Below, in pieces: positions 52,772 to 62,422 of a stretch of 64,000 bases of DNA. Made by a program: the position numbers and the translations under genes. This DNA is from Butyricimonas muris (GTDB lineage Bacteria > Bacteroidota > Bacteroidia > Bacteroidales > Marinifilaceae): the NCBI RefSeq assembly GCF_046365375.1, contig NZ_JBKEIT010000016.1:1-64000 (forward strand), in the 5' to 3' direction. Each line of letters starts with the position of its first letter. The first letter of the stretch is position 1. Below the pieces are notes generated by a model, which saw nothing but the letters and a program-made list of their open reading frames with translations, was not told the DNA's origin and ran no database searches.

Positions 52772-55075
52772 TTATTTTTCCCGACGTCTGAGCCAAACGA
52801 CAATCCCCGCCGCTACCAGCAACAAAGGCAATACTCCCATAAAACCGACCTTTACCCAGATCAAATCCTTGTATTCCATGCGAAGATCATTGTCCGCTCC
52901 GTAAGAACGGTTCGTATTAACAGGGTACTCCCCGTTCGTGAACCACCGGAACGTTTCAAGAATCAAATTAAAATTAGCAGACTTCACGTCTTTTCTTGAT
53001 CTTACCAGTTCCCCATTACTCAAACAATCCGCATTCCCCAATATCATGATTTTCTGTTCCTTTCCTCTGATATGGCGCCCCATGGCTAACACAATGGGTT
53101 GTCCATTCCATTCCTCATCTCCCTTTTCCGGATTGAATTCAAGAACCTCATTCACGAAATCGGTTGTTTCTTTTTCATTCCAACTCCCGACACTATCAGT
53201 TGCAACCAAAGGAAGCATTCCGAAACCTTCTGGCAGACGACAAACAATCCCCGCCGTCCCCGGAGCGGTAATTTTATAATTATTCCGGCTCAAATAAGCT
53301 AAATTACCGGAAAAACTCTCTGCATCAAGAGTAAAACGTCCCTGTATTAAATCCGGTGCAAAATCTTCACTGGGATGAACCAAAATGCCGTCCGTAAAAT
53401 GAACACCAAACGATTCCGTTATTTCATTCAGTATCGCTTGTCTACCCGGTTTAGCCGCAATTAACAAATGCCGTCCAGAAGCAATATAACGGTTAATTTC
53501 GCTCTTTTCCCATTCGGTCAATTTTTCCCGTGGATCAGCTATAACCAATATACTGATCTTCTCGGGTATCGTTCTGCCATCTGCTAAAGAAAGAGATTCC
53601 GTGTCAAACCCTTGATTGATCAACGCATGACGGAATGCCGGATTTTTCGTGAAAGTAGAATAATCGGCATCTCCCCCCCGGTAAATATCCCGTTCGCCAT
53701 GACCAATCAAAAAAGCAACCTTGGGAGAAACTTCAACTAACCTTTTTAAGGCGGCAGTAATCTCGCTTTCGGAAGGATGTTTTGACATATCATTAAAAAT
53801 CCGCAAGAAAGTCTTTTGCCCGTTCTCTCTTTCTATCAACCTCACGAAACGGTTTTCTTCTGAAGACAAATCCACCTGTTTCCGTACCTCTTCCGGTGAT
53901 AATAATCTATCAAACTTCATTCTAATTCCTTTGGCAATCTCCTGTGCCCGTTCCTTATCGCTTAATCCCGGAAAACGTTTATCTAAAGTCGGATTATCCG
54001 TCTTATCGTAATAATAAACGTATTTCATCTCTATCTCCGGCTTAAACCGCACGTATTGCTTAAATCGCTTGAAATCGTCATTCACGGAACGGGGCAAAGC
54101 ATTCCAATAATTATCATCTAACAAATTCACGTAAGTCGTGATCGTTAATCCCCCTTTCATTTTCTCCATAACCGCTTGACTATTCGGGGTCAAAGTCTGC
54201 GACTTCATCGCCGTTGTATCATAGTATGTCATACAAGCCGGACGAGAACTCACGTATCCCAGTAACATAGCACCACCGACCACCAATGTATACCATCCGA
54301 CACGCATGGCGTGAGAACCTTTTTTCCGGTCAAAACGCAATCGTAGAATTGTCAACATGATAAACAACACGATCACGATCAGAAAATATAAAACATCCTC
54401 ACTACATATCAAACCGTTAATCATTTCCCTTGAACGTCCGGAAATAGACAACCAATAGGTAATATCCCGCACCAATGCAATATCCTGTCCTACCCCACCT
54501 ATAAAATTCAACACAGCGAGCACGGCAAGCGTTCCCATCGCCGCAACAACCTGATAAGATGTCAAGCTCGACATGAAAAGCCCAATGGCAATATAGGCAC
54601 AAGTCAACAAATACAATCCTAACAACCCGGATAATACCAACGGAAAATCAATCGATTTTATAATAATACAACTGAAAAGTGCCGTTAATATCAATCCCCC
54701 GATCAAAAATAAAGCATAAACCATCAAGGCATAAAACTTTCCCAATACAATCTGTTTATTCGTGATAGGCGAAGAAAACAACAATTTTATTGACCCCGTG
54801 CTAAATTCACGGCTCATAATACCCATCGTCAGTAAAGGAATATACAAGTAAAGATAGCCTTGTACCCTAGAATACAACCCCCATATACCAGAAAATACAC
54901 TGGCTGTTTCATCCATCAAACTATACCCGGTAGCCTTAGCCTGTAAGTCCGAGGTCAACACATCCGCATACTCCATGCCGACTTGAAAAATAAAGATCAC
55001 AAGTATCAACCAAGCTATCGGCGAACAGAACAGCATACTCAGCTCGTTCTTCGCTATTTTATAGATTGTTTTCAT
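52772..55075 (-). CDS. GldF-GldG fused ABC permease (copy B)
   Basis: This 767-residue paralogue of copies A and C has the same order: six-helix ABC-2 permease part ('FIFQVGMEYADVLTSD', 'LLFSSPITNKQIVLGKF'), GldG-like domain with 'LTPNSQAVMEKMKGGLTITTYVN' and 'VAFLIGHGERD', and a C-terminal helix. 'LTSYQVVAAMGTLAVLAVLNF' is identical or nearly so in all three, showing recent duplication or conversion. Its start is separated by one base from the stop of copy C, so translation is coupled. It lacks its own adjacent ATPase on the upstream side and may share either ATPase. Confidence 0.88.
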   Translation of the reverse strand: MKTIYKIAKNELSMLFCSPIAWLILVIFIFQVGMEYADVLTSDLQAKATGYSLMDETASVFSGIWGLYSRVQGYLYLYIPLLTMGIMSREFSTGSIKLLFSSPITNKQIVLGKFYALMVYALFLIGGLILTALFSCIIIKSIDFPLVLSGLLGLYLLTCAYIAIGLFMSSLTSYQVVAAMGTLAVLAVLNFIGGVGQDIALVRDITYWLSISGRSREMINGLICSEDVLYFLIVIVLFIMLTILRLRFDRKKGSHAMRVGWYTLVVGGAMLLGYVSSRPACMTYYDTTAMKSQTLTPNSQAVMEKMKGGLTITTYVNLLDDNYWNALPRSVNDDFKRFKQYVRFKPEIEMKYVYYYDKTDNPTLDKRFPGLSDKERAQEIAKGIRMKFDRLLSPEEVRKQVDLSSEENRFVRLIERENGQKTFLRIFNDMSKHPSESEITAALKRLVEVSPKVAFLIGHGERDIYRGGDADYSTFTKNPAFRHALINQGFDTESLSLADGRTIPEKISILVIADPREKLTEWEKSEINRYIASGRHLLIAAKPGRQAILNEITESFGVHFTDGILVHPSEDFAPDLIQGRFTLDAESFSGNLAYLSRNNYKITAPGTAGIVCRLPEGFGMLPLVATDSVGSWNEKETTDFVNEVLEFNPEKGDEEWNGQPIVLAMGRHIRGKEQKIMILGNADCLSNGELVRSRKDVKSANFNLILETFRWFTNGEYPVNTNRSYGADNDLRMEYKDLIWVKVGFMGVLPLLLVAAGIVVWLRRREK

Positions 55076-55076
55076 A

Positions 55077-57377
55077 TTATTTTCTCCTTCTTTTTGCCCA
55101 TATTACAATACCACAAACTGCCAACGCAAGCGGGAACAATCCCATGAGTCCGATATTCATCCAAGTGATTCCCTCCAATCCCATATAAATTTTCGTATCC
55201 GGAGAATTGGGACGAGTTGTATCTATCGGATATTCTCCACCGGATAACCAAAAGAACACATAATTCGGTAAAATTTGATTTTCCGTGTTCACACCTCTCC
55301 GCTTCATGAAAAATTCTCCGTTACTAAAGCAATCTGCATCTCCCATAACGAATATCCGTTGTTCCTTTTCTCCTACTTTCCGGCTCAACGCAAGAGCCAA
55401 AGCATACGTTTGCTCCTTCTCTCCCGCTTCTGTATGGAGAACCGCTTTACCTTCCGTGAAATCAGTCGTTTCCAACTCATTCCAACACCCGGTTGAATCC
55501 GTTTCCAATATCGGCATCACGTCAAAACCAGCATCCGTAGAGTATTCCAAACCTACGACATCAGGCATCGGCACCCGGTAATTCCAGCGCAACATCCAAC
55601 GAAACCGAGAATATATATCCGCCGCTTCCCGAGTAATTTTCCCGAAAACCAGATTCTGAGTGAAATCCTCGCTCTCCTGTACCAACCGCCCCGGCATGAA
55701 CCGTACTCCCAAAGAAGCTAATAAAGGATTCATTATTTCCTGTTTATCAGGCTCCCCGGCTATAATCAAATTCCCCCCCCTATCGATATAACGCTGGATC
55801 TCATCTAACTCCTCTTGCTCGAAGGGTTGCCTCACATCTGCAATAATCAGAATACCCGTGTTCTCCGGTATCTTCTGCCCGTCATTCAAAAATAATTTAT
55901 AACTATCAAAACCATTATTTATCAACGCTTCCCGATAAGTAATATCCTGTGAAATCACATAATACCCCCGGTCGCCTTTCCGGTCGATATCCCTTTCCCC
56001 GTGACCGCTGAGAAATGCCACCTGCATCGCCGGAACCACCATACGTTTCATGGCGGCAGTTATCTCCTTCTCATTCGGTTGGCGAGACATATCGTCAAAT
56101 ATCCGTAAAAAAGATTTCTGCCCGTTTTCATGTTCTATAAGACGAACAAAACGATTCCTCTCTTCGGACAAATCAATCTGTTTCTTTATTTCTTCCGGGG
56201 ATAGAAACATTTTAAAATTCAACTCCAACCCACTCGCGATCTCTTGGGCTCTTTCCCGGTCATTCAATAAAGGATAACGTTGATCCAGAGATTCATTTTC
56301 CGTTTTATCGTAATAATAAACATACTTCATCTTCATCTCAGGTTTAAAACGAAGATATTGTCGGAAAAGCCGTTTATCTTTGTTTATATTCTGCGGCAAC
56401 CCTGTTGCATAATTGGGTTCCAGCAAATTGACATAAGTCGTTATTTTCAATCCCCCTTTCAATTGCCTCATCACATCCTGACTATTAGGCGTCAACGTTC
56501 TCTGTTTTGTAACCGTCGCATCATAAAAGCCCATCAATGCCGGAAGTGAAGATAAATATCCTAAAAACATGGCAAACACAACCACCCCGACATAACGGCT
56601 GATGGCAATCTTCCGGGAAGTCTTTTTCCGCTCCCCCATCAATTTCAATATAGAAAGCATCAAGAAAAGAACCACTACTATAATAAAGTACAGCACGTCT
56701 TCACTACAAATCAAACCACCGATCAATTCATTGGAACGTCCCCGGATAGACAACCAATACGTTACATCCCGCAAGAAAGGAATATCCTGTCCTACCCCTC
56801 CGATAAAATTCAACACGGCTAATAACCCTAATGTACACATTGCCGCCACAACCTGATAAGAAGTCAGATTCGACATAAAAAGCCCGATAGCAGCATAAGC
56901 ACAAGTCAACAAATAAAGCCCAAATAAACCGGATAAAACGTAAGGCACATCCATATCCTTTATCGTACACATCCCGAAAATGGCGTACACGAATAAAATT
57001 GCAATCAATACCAAGGCATAAATCATCATGGCAAAATACTTCCCGAGTATAATCTGGGTGTTCGTGATCGGGGAAGAAAACAAAAGTTTAATAGACCCGT
57101 TATTACGTTCCTTACTCATCAACCCCATCGTCAACAAAGGAATATAAAGATACAAGTATTGTTGCACTTGGGACAAAAGCCCACGATAACTGGAAAACAC
57201 TTTTTCCGTCACATCCCAAAGGCGATTCCCGATAGCCTGCTCTACCACCAGATCACTAAACAAATTGGAAAAAGCCATACTGGCCTGAAAAGTAAAAATC
57301 ACCAGAATCAACCAAGCCACTGGAGAATAAAACAACATACTCAATTCCGACTTGGCTATTTTAAATATTACTTTCAT
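55077..57377 (-). CDS. GldF-GldG fused ABC permease (copy C)
   Basis: This protein of about 766 residues is the third fused permease, with 'FTFQASMAFSNLFSDLV' and 'LLFSSPITNTQIILGKYF' in the ABC-2 part, 'LTPNSQDVMRQLKGGLKITTYVN' at the start of the GldG part and 'VAFLSGHGERDIDR'. The open frame extends to 57428 inside the ATPase gene; the ATG at 57377 (MKVIFKIAKSELS) aligns with the starts of copies A and B and is chosen. It follows the second ATPase by 16 bases. The signal-like first helix starts at the same place in all three copies. Confidence 0.88.
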   Translation of the reverse strand: MKVIFKIAKSELSMLFYSPVAWLILVIFTFQASMAFSNLFSDLVVEQAIGNRLWDVTEKVFSSYRGLLSQVQQYLYLYIPLLTMGLMSKERNNGSIKLLFSSPITNTQIILGKYFAMMIYALVLIAILFVYAIFGMCTIKDMDVPYVLSGLFGLYLLTCAYAAIGLFMSNLTSYQVVAAMCTLGLLAVLNFIGGVGQDIPFLRDVTYWLSIRGRSNELIGGLICSEDVLYFIIVVVLFLMLSILKLMGERKKTSRKIAISRYVGVVVFAMFLGYLSSLPALMGFYDATVTKQRTLTPNSQDVMRQLKGGLKITTYVNLLEPNYATGLPQNINKDKRLFRQYLRFKPEMKMKYVYYYDKTENESLDQRYPLLNDRERAQEIASGLELNFKMFLSPEEIKKQIDLSEERNRFVRLIEHENGQKSFLRIFDDMSRQPNEKEITAAMKRMVVPAMQVAFLSGHGERDIDRKGDRGYYVISQDITYREALINNGFDSYKLFLNDGQKIPENTGILIIADVRQPFEQEELDEIQRYIDRGGNLIIAGEPDKQEIMNPLLASLGVRFMPGRLVQESEDFTQNLVFGKITREAADIYSRFRWMLRWNYRVPMPDVVGLEYSTDAGFDVMPILETDSTGCWNELETTDFTEGKAVLHTEAGEKEQTYALALALSRKVGEKEQRIFVMGDADCFSNGEFFMKRRGVNTENQILPNYVFFWLSGGEYPIDTTRPNSPDTKIYMGLEGITWMNIGLMGLFPLALAVCGIVIWAKRRRK

Positions 57378-57393
57378 ACGCTTCCTTTCTAAA

Positions 57394-58326
57394 TTATTTA
57401 TTTTCTCTTTTTCCGGAAAGCTGGGCAAAAATCTCGTCTAAAGAAATCTTCTCCAAGGTAATCTCACTCAATCCCCATCCATTAGCCACGCTTGTTTCAA
57501 TTACCCGCTGCATCACATCACGCCCCCCTTCAAAGCGAAACCGGAATCTGCTCTCTGTCAATGGAATTACCTGAATTATTCCCCGCACTCTAGCTAATTC
57601 TTCCGCAATAGGCTTATTTTCAAACTCTGCCACAAACGTATCGGGTTCGATATAATTATCAAATTCATCTATTGTTCCGCTGAACACGACTTGCCCGTTC
57701 TCAATCATGCGGATATAATCACAAGTCGCCTGTACTTCAGAAAGAATATGCGTGGACAATAAAACAGAACGGTCTTTCGCTATCTCTTTAACCAACTCAC
57801 GGATCTCGACAATCTGATTCGGGTCCAACCCATTCGTGGGTTCATCCAACACAACAAAGGCAGGATTATGCACGATAGCCTGTGCTATTCCCACGCGTTG
57901 CTGATACCCTCCGGATAAATTACGTATCAAACGATGACTAAAATGAGCGATCCCGCATCTTCGTTTCGCTTCTTCCACGGCTGTCTTTACCTGCTTTTCG
58001 TCCATTAACCTCAAATTAGCACAATAAGTCAAATATTCATCAACATTCAGATCCCCGTACAAAGGCGGCTTTTGCGGCAAGAAACCAATATTTTGTTTCG
58101 CCTCTACCGGATGTTCACTCAAGCTGATTCCGTTAATATACACCTCTCCTTCCGTCTGATTCAACACGCCACAAATAATATTCATCGTGGTCGATTTTCC
58201 TGCACCGTTAGAGCCTAACAGCCCGACTACACCCTTTTGATTAATTTCGAAATTAATGTCCCGAATTGCCCACTGCGCACTATAGCGATGGGATAAATGT
58301 TCTACTTTTACAATTGCTTTTTCCAT
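57394..58326 (-). CDS. GldA-like ABC transporter ATPase (2)
   Basis: This 310-residue ATPase has the same motif positions as its paralogue: GSNGAGKST (38-46), 'LPQKPPLYGDLNVDEYL', LSGGYQQR, FVVLDEPTNGLDP and 'STHILSEVQATCDYI'. It is the first gene of the five-gene ABC cluster. The cluster order, in transcription, is ATPase 2, permease C, permease B, ATPase 1, permease A. This fits an ancestral ATPase-permease pair being duplicated, followed by an extra permease duplication. Confidence 0.92.
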   Translation of the reverse strand: MEKAIVKVEHLSHRYSAQWAIRDINFEINQKGVVGLLGSNGAGKSTTMNIICGVLNQTEGEVYINGISLSEHPVEAKQNIGFLPQKPPLYGDLNVDEYLTYCANLRLMDEKQVKTAVEEAKRRCGIAHFSHRLIRNLSGGYQQRVGIAQAIVHNPAFVVLDEPTNGLDPNQIVEIRELVKEIAKDRSVLLSTHILSEVQATCDYIRMIENGQVVFSGTIDEFDNYIEPDTFVAEFENKPIAEELARVRGIIQVIPLTESRFRFRFEGGRDVMQRVIETSVANGWGLSEITLEKISLDEIFAQLSGKRENK

Positions 58327-58486
58327 AATTTTTTTAGTAATTCACAAACACAATACATCCATATCATATCGATCAAAACCGATACGAGTATAAATAAAGA
58401 ACCCCGCCGGTCTTTCGGGAAAGTCCCAAAAACACCTTCCGTCAACACCGACGGGAATTCATTCTAAATCAAACACACTACAAATT
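58327..58486. other. Gap between ABC cluster and locus 3, with weak hairpins
   Basis: No gene is seen. Two weak stem-loops occur, CCGTC-AACACC-GACGG (near 58440) and a short CTTTC/GAAAG stem (near 58420), which may end the locus 3 message. No consensus promoter for the ABC cluster could be fixed. Confidence 0.35.
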
Positions 58487-60100
58487 CTACTGTTGAGAAA
58501 CGACCGTTAAAATTTTTCCAAACCCAGTATAAGGTTTAATACCATTCACATCTATCGTTCCACCACTAGGACTCACGATCGGAATCGAATAAAGAGTCCC
58601 TTCGTTACCGTCCCACACACCCACCAACAACAAATGCTCGTGCGTATTAATCGGCGTCTTATACCCGACTCCGGAAACATATAATTGAGGATTCATCAAG
58701 TACCATGCCTGCCGGAACATTGAAAAATGAGTAATTTGCCCGGAAGTTATCGCGTGAAGCGGATTTACTTTGGGTGACACTCCACCCAACACAATAGCGT
58801 AAATCTGTGTTGATGTGGCAAAATATAACACGTTTCCATCTTCACTCACCACATAGCCCACAGCATCATCCATCTCCTTTCCCGGAATATCATAGAGATA
58901 TTTTGCCTTGGAAGTAGTTCGCTCAATCACGTAAATCTGATAAGCACCAGTGGTCGTATTTCTCATCACCATAAAGAAATTATCATCCATTCCAATGGCA
59001 GCATACACGGTTTCCAATCCCGGTACATTATTCGGATCAAAAGGTCTTTCTGCATCAGATATTAAAGTCTCTATATTACTTTTTACATAAGGAGCACTCT
59101 TTTGACACAAGAAACGCCCTCCCTCTTTATCATACCACACACCCCAAGCCGAACTGGAATTAGTAGATTGGTGTGTAAATGCCACACATTTATCCACCTT
59201 GGAAGTTTTCGTCACTTGCACCTCCCCTTCTTGCACTGCGTACTTCATCGGAATCTGAATATTCGGATAATCTCGAGCCAAACTAACCGAAAAAGGATAA
59301 ATATTTCCATCATTTACCCAAACCACATTAGAACCACTATAAAATACCTGCTCCGGTTTCATCGTGAGCGTATTATCATAAATCACTTCAAAATTCCGTC
59401 CCACAAGTTCATATTCCAAACCATCCACCAAAGTATAAAAATCATCCCCGATACAATAAAACCGTTTTGATTTCACTTGAGAATTTGAATTATACGAATG
59501 GCACACTTGTTTAACCAAACCTTCCATAGCACTACCGTTTACGGAACTGTATAAACCATAGCTGATTCTATCCGCTACAGTCCACCCCTCGGTAAATTGT
59601 TTTCCCTCGATCAAAGAGAAATCTGTATTTCTCCCGTCTTTCGTTTCCACAATTAATATTCCCTCGTTATAAGCAGATTGCACGAGTACATTCCACAATA
59701 TATCCCGCCGATACTGTGTTTTATTATCCGTAACTTGGTACCACAAAAAATAAGACGTTTCGTTAGGAGGCAAAAATATGGTAGTATCCAGTGCTTGCTT
59801 CTCCCCTATACATATATAATGAGATTTTGCACCCGAATTCGGATTATCATCCGCGATAGTGTTCAACATCCATTTATATGACAAATCTGAATTATCCCCA
59901 TTATCCCGTGTAACTTTCGGTGGAATACTCAAACGACCATTTTGCACGACTTTTAATGTTTCCGGTATTCCAGTAGTATCTATCACAATATCCGGAATCG
60001 GATGATCTGCATCCGTACTTTTATCATCAAAGCACGCTGTAAAGAAACTCACATTCCAAAGAGTCAACAGCATATATAATAAATATCTTTTCATATCCAT
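58487..60100 (-). CDS. PKD-like family surface lipoprotein (locus 3)
   Basis: This 537-residue lipoprotein (lipobox FFTAC, C23, followed by FDDKSTD) has an N-terminal PKD/Ig-like domain ('VVQNGRLSIPPKVTRDNGDNSDLSYKW'-type) and a long beta-rich C-terminal part with repeats such as 'YVVSEDGNVLYFATSTQIYAI'. It is the family of the locus 1 lipoprotein at 8531-10075 but clearly divergent. It ends locus 3, 13 bases after the DUF4843 gene, and is presumably an accessory binding subunit of the SusCD complex. Confidence 0.83.
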   Translation of the reverse strand: MDMKRYLLYMLLTLWNVSFFTACFDDKSTDADHPIPDIVIDTTGIPETLKVVQNGRLSIPPKVTRDNGDNSDLSYKWMLNTIADDNPNSGAKSHYICIGEKQALDTTIFLPPNETSYFLWYQVTDNKTQYRRDILWNVLVQSAYNEGILIVETKDGRNTDFSLIEGKQFTEGWTVADRISYGLYSSVNGSAMEGLVKQVCHSYNSNSQVKSKRFYCIGDDFYTLVDGLEYELVGRNFEVIYDNTLTMKPEQVFYSGSNVVWVNDGNIYPFSVSLARDYPNIQIPMKYAVQEGEVQVTKTSKVDKCVAFTHQSTNSSSAWGVWYDKEGGRFLCQKSAPYVKSNIETLISDAERPFDPNNVPGLETVYAAIGMDDNFFMVMRNTTTGAYQIYVIERTTSKAKYLYDIPGKEMDDAVGYVVSEDGNVLYFATSTQIYAIVLGGVSPKVNPLHAITSGQITHFSMFRQAWYLMNPQLYVSGVGYKTPINTHEHLLLVGVWDGNEGTLYSIPIVSPSGGTIDVNGIKPYTGFGKILTVVSQQ

Positions 60101-60112
60101 CTATTTTTTAGA

Positions 60113-60859
60113 TTAATATATAGGTATAATTTCCTCACCTTTATATGCACCATCATCATGCCGATACACGTCATCATGAGTTCTATTATATTCCCGAACC
60201 CAATCGGCAAATTTTTTCCCATATACCCATCCTTCGTATTGATCTAACCTGTAACCTGTTTCCGGATCCGGATCGTAATACCAGAATTCCGTCAAACCCG
60301 TAGACGCTATAATCGCCCGATAAACATTCGAAGAGTATTTCGATGTAAAGAAAAAACGCATCGCATTCCATGTTTCAGGTTGTACTAAATCTGTGGTCCA
60401 TGTCAATTGGATCGTGACATAATTCAACCATCCCCCAGCTTTAAAATACTCGTTATCTTTCACAGCCAATTTCAACATCAAAGTAGACTCTTCAATATTC
60501 AGAAATTCCGGATTACGCACTTCCAAAGCGAGAATCCCAATGGTATCATTTGCCGGCACCGTCGCTTTCACGATACGATACTGATCTGATGTAGCCGTCG
60601 TGTTAGAATCATTAACTACCTCCACGGCAAACTCCCGTTCGACCTCCACAGGATCCCCCACAAGCAACACTTTAATAAACATCGTATCTTTCTCGGCTTC
60701 CATATTTGTCATGAACGACAATCCTTGCCGAAGTTTCATAAAATGCAATGCATTCCCTCCCTCGTAATACATAATGTCACTATCGGAGCATCCATAGATT
60801 CCTATGCACGCAATAACGAATAAGGCTAAATATTGTTTTATCGAATATCTCATAACCAT
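60113..60859 (-). CDS. DUF4843 domain lipoprotein (locus 3)
   Basis: This 248-residue lipoprotein has a lipobox ending at C24 (IGIYGC) followed by SDSDIMYYEGGNALHF, and the DUF4843 beta domain with the conserved W and 'LVQPETWNA' near the middle. The C-terminus is shorter in conserved strands than the locus 1 copy. It lies between susD and the PKD-like gene, which reproduces the order of locus 1. The second Met (60853) may be the start. Confidence 0.83.
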   Translation of the reverse strand: MVMRYSIKQYLALFVIACIGIYGCSDSDIMYYEGGNALHFMKLRQGLSFMTNMEAEKDTMFIKVLLVGDPVEVEREFAVEVVNDSNTTATSDQYRIVKATVPANDTIGILALEVRNPEFLNIEESTLMLKLAVKDNEYFKAGGWLNYVTIQLTWTTDLVQPETWNAMRFFFTSKYSSNVYRAIIASTGLTEFWYYDPDPETGYRLDQYEGWVYGKKFADWVREYNRTHDDVYRHDDGAYKGEEIIPIY

Positions 60860-60871
60860 ACGTTTTTAATG

Positions 60872-62410
60872 TTAAAACTGTACTCTATTTCCCGATATCA
60901 CTTCTTCATCCGGATAGGGCAAAATATACTCGGCATCTCCCATCGAACCAGCATACCCAACAATATTCTCCATGCCCCAACGTTTATAGAAATAGAAAAG
61001 CTGTCCCAAACTCACGAATTCTTTTCGGTACTCTTTCAGTATTTCATCTTTCACCTCCAGATAACCCAAATTTTCATCCAGATCCTGCGTAATTCCCCGA
61101 GCCTGCCGTACCGTATTTAAATAACCAATAGCTTTTTTCAAGTTGCCTTGTTCTGCATATACCTCAGCACATATATAATACATTTCCGGAGTGCTAATCA
61201 GAGGTATTATTTCCCCGTACTGCGTTTCTCCGTCACATTGATCCAGCTTCAACGTAGCGTAATTATTCAAACCGCTTCCCTGGGGTTGCAATAAATAAGA
61301 ATAACGATAATCATCCACGCCAACATCATTCCCTTGCCCCACTTCAAAAATAGTAAATGCTACATTCTCAGTTAAAAACACTCGTTCATATGTCGCATTC
61401 GGGTTAGATGCATCCAACCATTTACCCATAATATCATTCAGCTTTCTCACGGCAAGATGCCAAATATGTTCCTGTGAAAACGTTCTGTCCCGATAAAGCA
61501 CATTTGAATTCGTCACCCGAGAACGGGAAACCCAATCCCAAGCATCCTGTCCCGAATCGTCCTCTGTCAGGAACCACTCTTCAGCAATCTCCACAGCTTT
61601 GGCATATCCCTCATCTGTTCCTTCCCACATATAAACACGAGCTAAAAGAGCTTTTGCCACATAATAATCCACCCGAGGAGAGTTTTGGTAACTAAAATAA
61701 CTAAAGAAACCGTAGTCATCCCCATTCGGACCGTTATCAAAAAAATCATCATCCCCTGTAATCCGGTAACAATTTTTCCCATCTTCCCCATAAAGTAACT
61801 CAATAGCTTCCAACAAATCATTTTTGAGCAACTTAAACGTTTCGGCATAAGACAATTGAGGCGTAACATTTTTACTAAACGTAGTCACATACGGGATTGC
61901 CTTCTTAGAGGACACATCCCGATTTCTCAAATTGCCGTACCCGAACATCCGCATCAAATCGAAGTGGAAGAAGGCTCTCAGTGTCAAGGCTTCACCTTTT
62001 ACCAACTGGTAATTAACCGGGTCTAACTCTGATTTATGCTCTTCTAATTTGGCTAAAATATTATTACAATTCGCTATCAAATTATACAAACCGTTCCACG
62101 CATTCTTAACGTACGGGTACACCCTGGCATTCTTGTATTGGTGACTATGCAGATATATATCATTACTTCCCGAAATCATACAATAATAATGTGCTAAATA
62201 ATCCAACATATGCCAGCTTAAATGCATACCGTACAAATCCGTCGAAGTCATTCCGATATACACCCCTGTTAATGCCGCATGGAAACCTTCATCCGAAGAA
62301 AATATATCATCCTGTGATACTTCTGTTGAGGAATCTACTTTCAACCAGTCCTCGCAAGAAATAAAGACAAGGCTGAACACTGTCAATAAAATTAATAATC
62401 TCGTTTTCAT
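60872..62410 (-). CDS. SusD/RagB-family lipoprotein (locus 3)
   Basis: This 512-residue SusD homologue has a lipobox VFISC (C19) followed by EDWLKVDSSTEV. The TPR-rich N-terminal half ('KGEALTLRAFFHFDLMRMFG') and the C-terminal segment ('LISTPEMYYICAEVYAEQGNLKKAIGYL' in parts, 'YRKEFVSLGQLFYFYKR') are both clear. It pairs with the partial SusC upstream. With DUF4843 and PKD-like partners it likely belongs to the peptide-type SusCD group as in locus 1, but no protease gene is attached. Confidence 0.92.
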   Translation of the reverse strand: MKTRLLILLTVFSLVFISCEDWLKVDSSTEVSQDDIFSSDEGFHAALTGVYIGMTSTDLYGMHLSWHMLDYLAHYYCMISGSNDIYLHSHQYKNARVYPYVKNAWNGLYNLIANCNNILAKLEEHKSELDPVNYQLVKGEALTLRAFFHFDLMRMFGYGNLRNRDVSSKKAIPYVTTFSKNVTPQLSYAETFKLLKNDLLEAIELLYGEDGKNCYRITGDDDFFDNGPNGDDYGFFSYFSYQNSPRVDYYVAKALLARVYMWEGTDEGYAKAVEIAEEWFLTEDDSGQDAWDWVSRSRVTNSNVLYRDRTFSQEHIWHLAVRKLNDIMGKWLDASNPNATYERVFLTENVAFTIFEVGQGNDVGVDDYRYSYLLQPQGSGLNNYATLKLDQCDGETQYGEIIPLISTPEMYYICAEVYAEQGNLKKAIGYLNTVRQARGITQDLDENLGYLEVKDEILKEYRKEFVSLGQLFYFYKRWGMENIVGYAGSMGDAEYILPYPDEEVISGNRVQF

Positions 62411-62422
62411 AAAGGTTACCCG

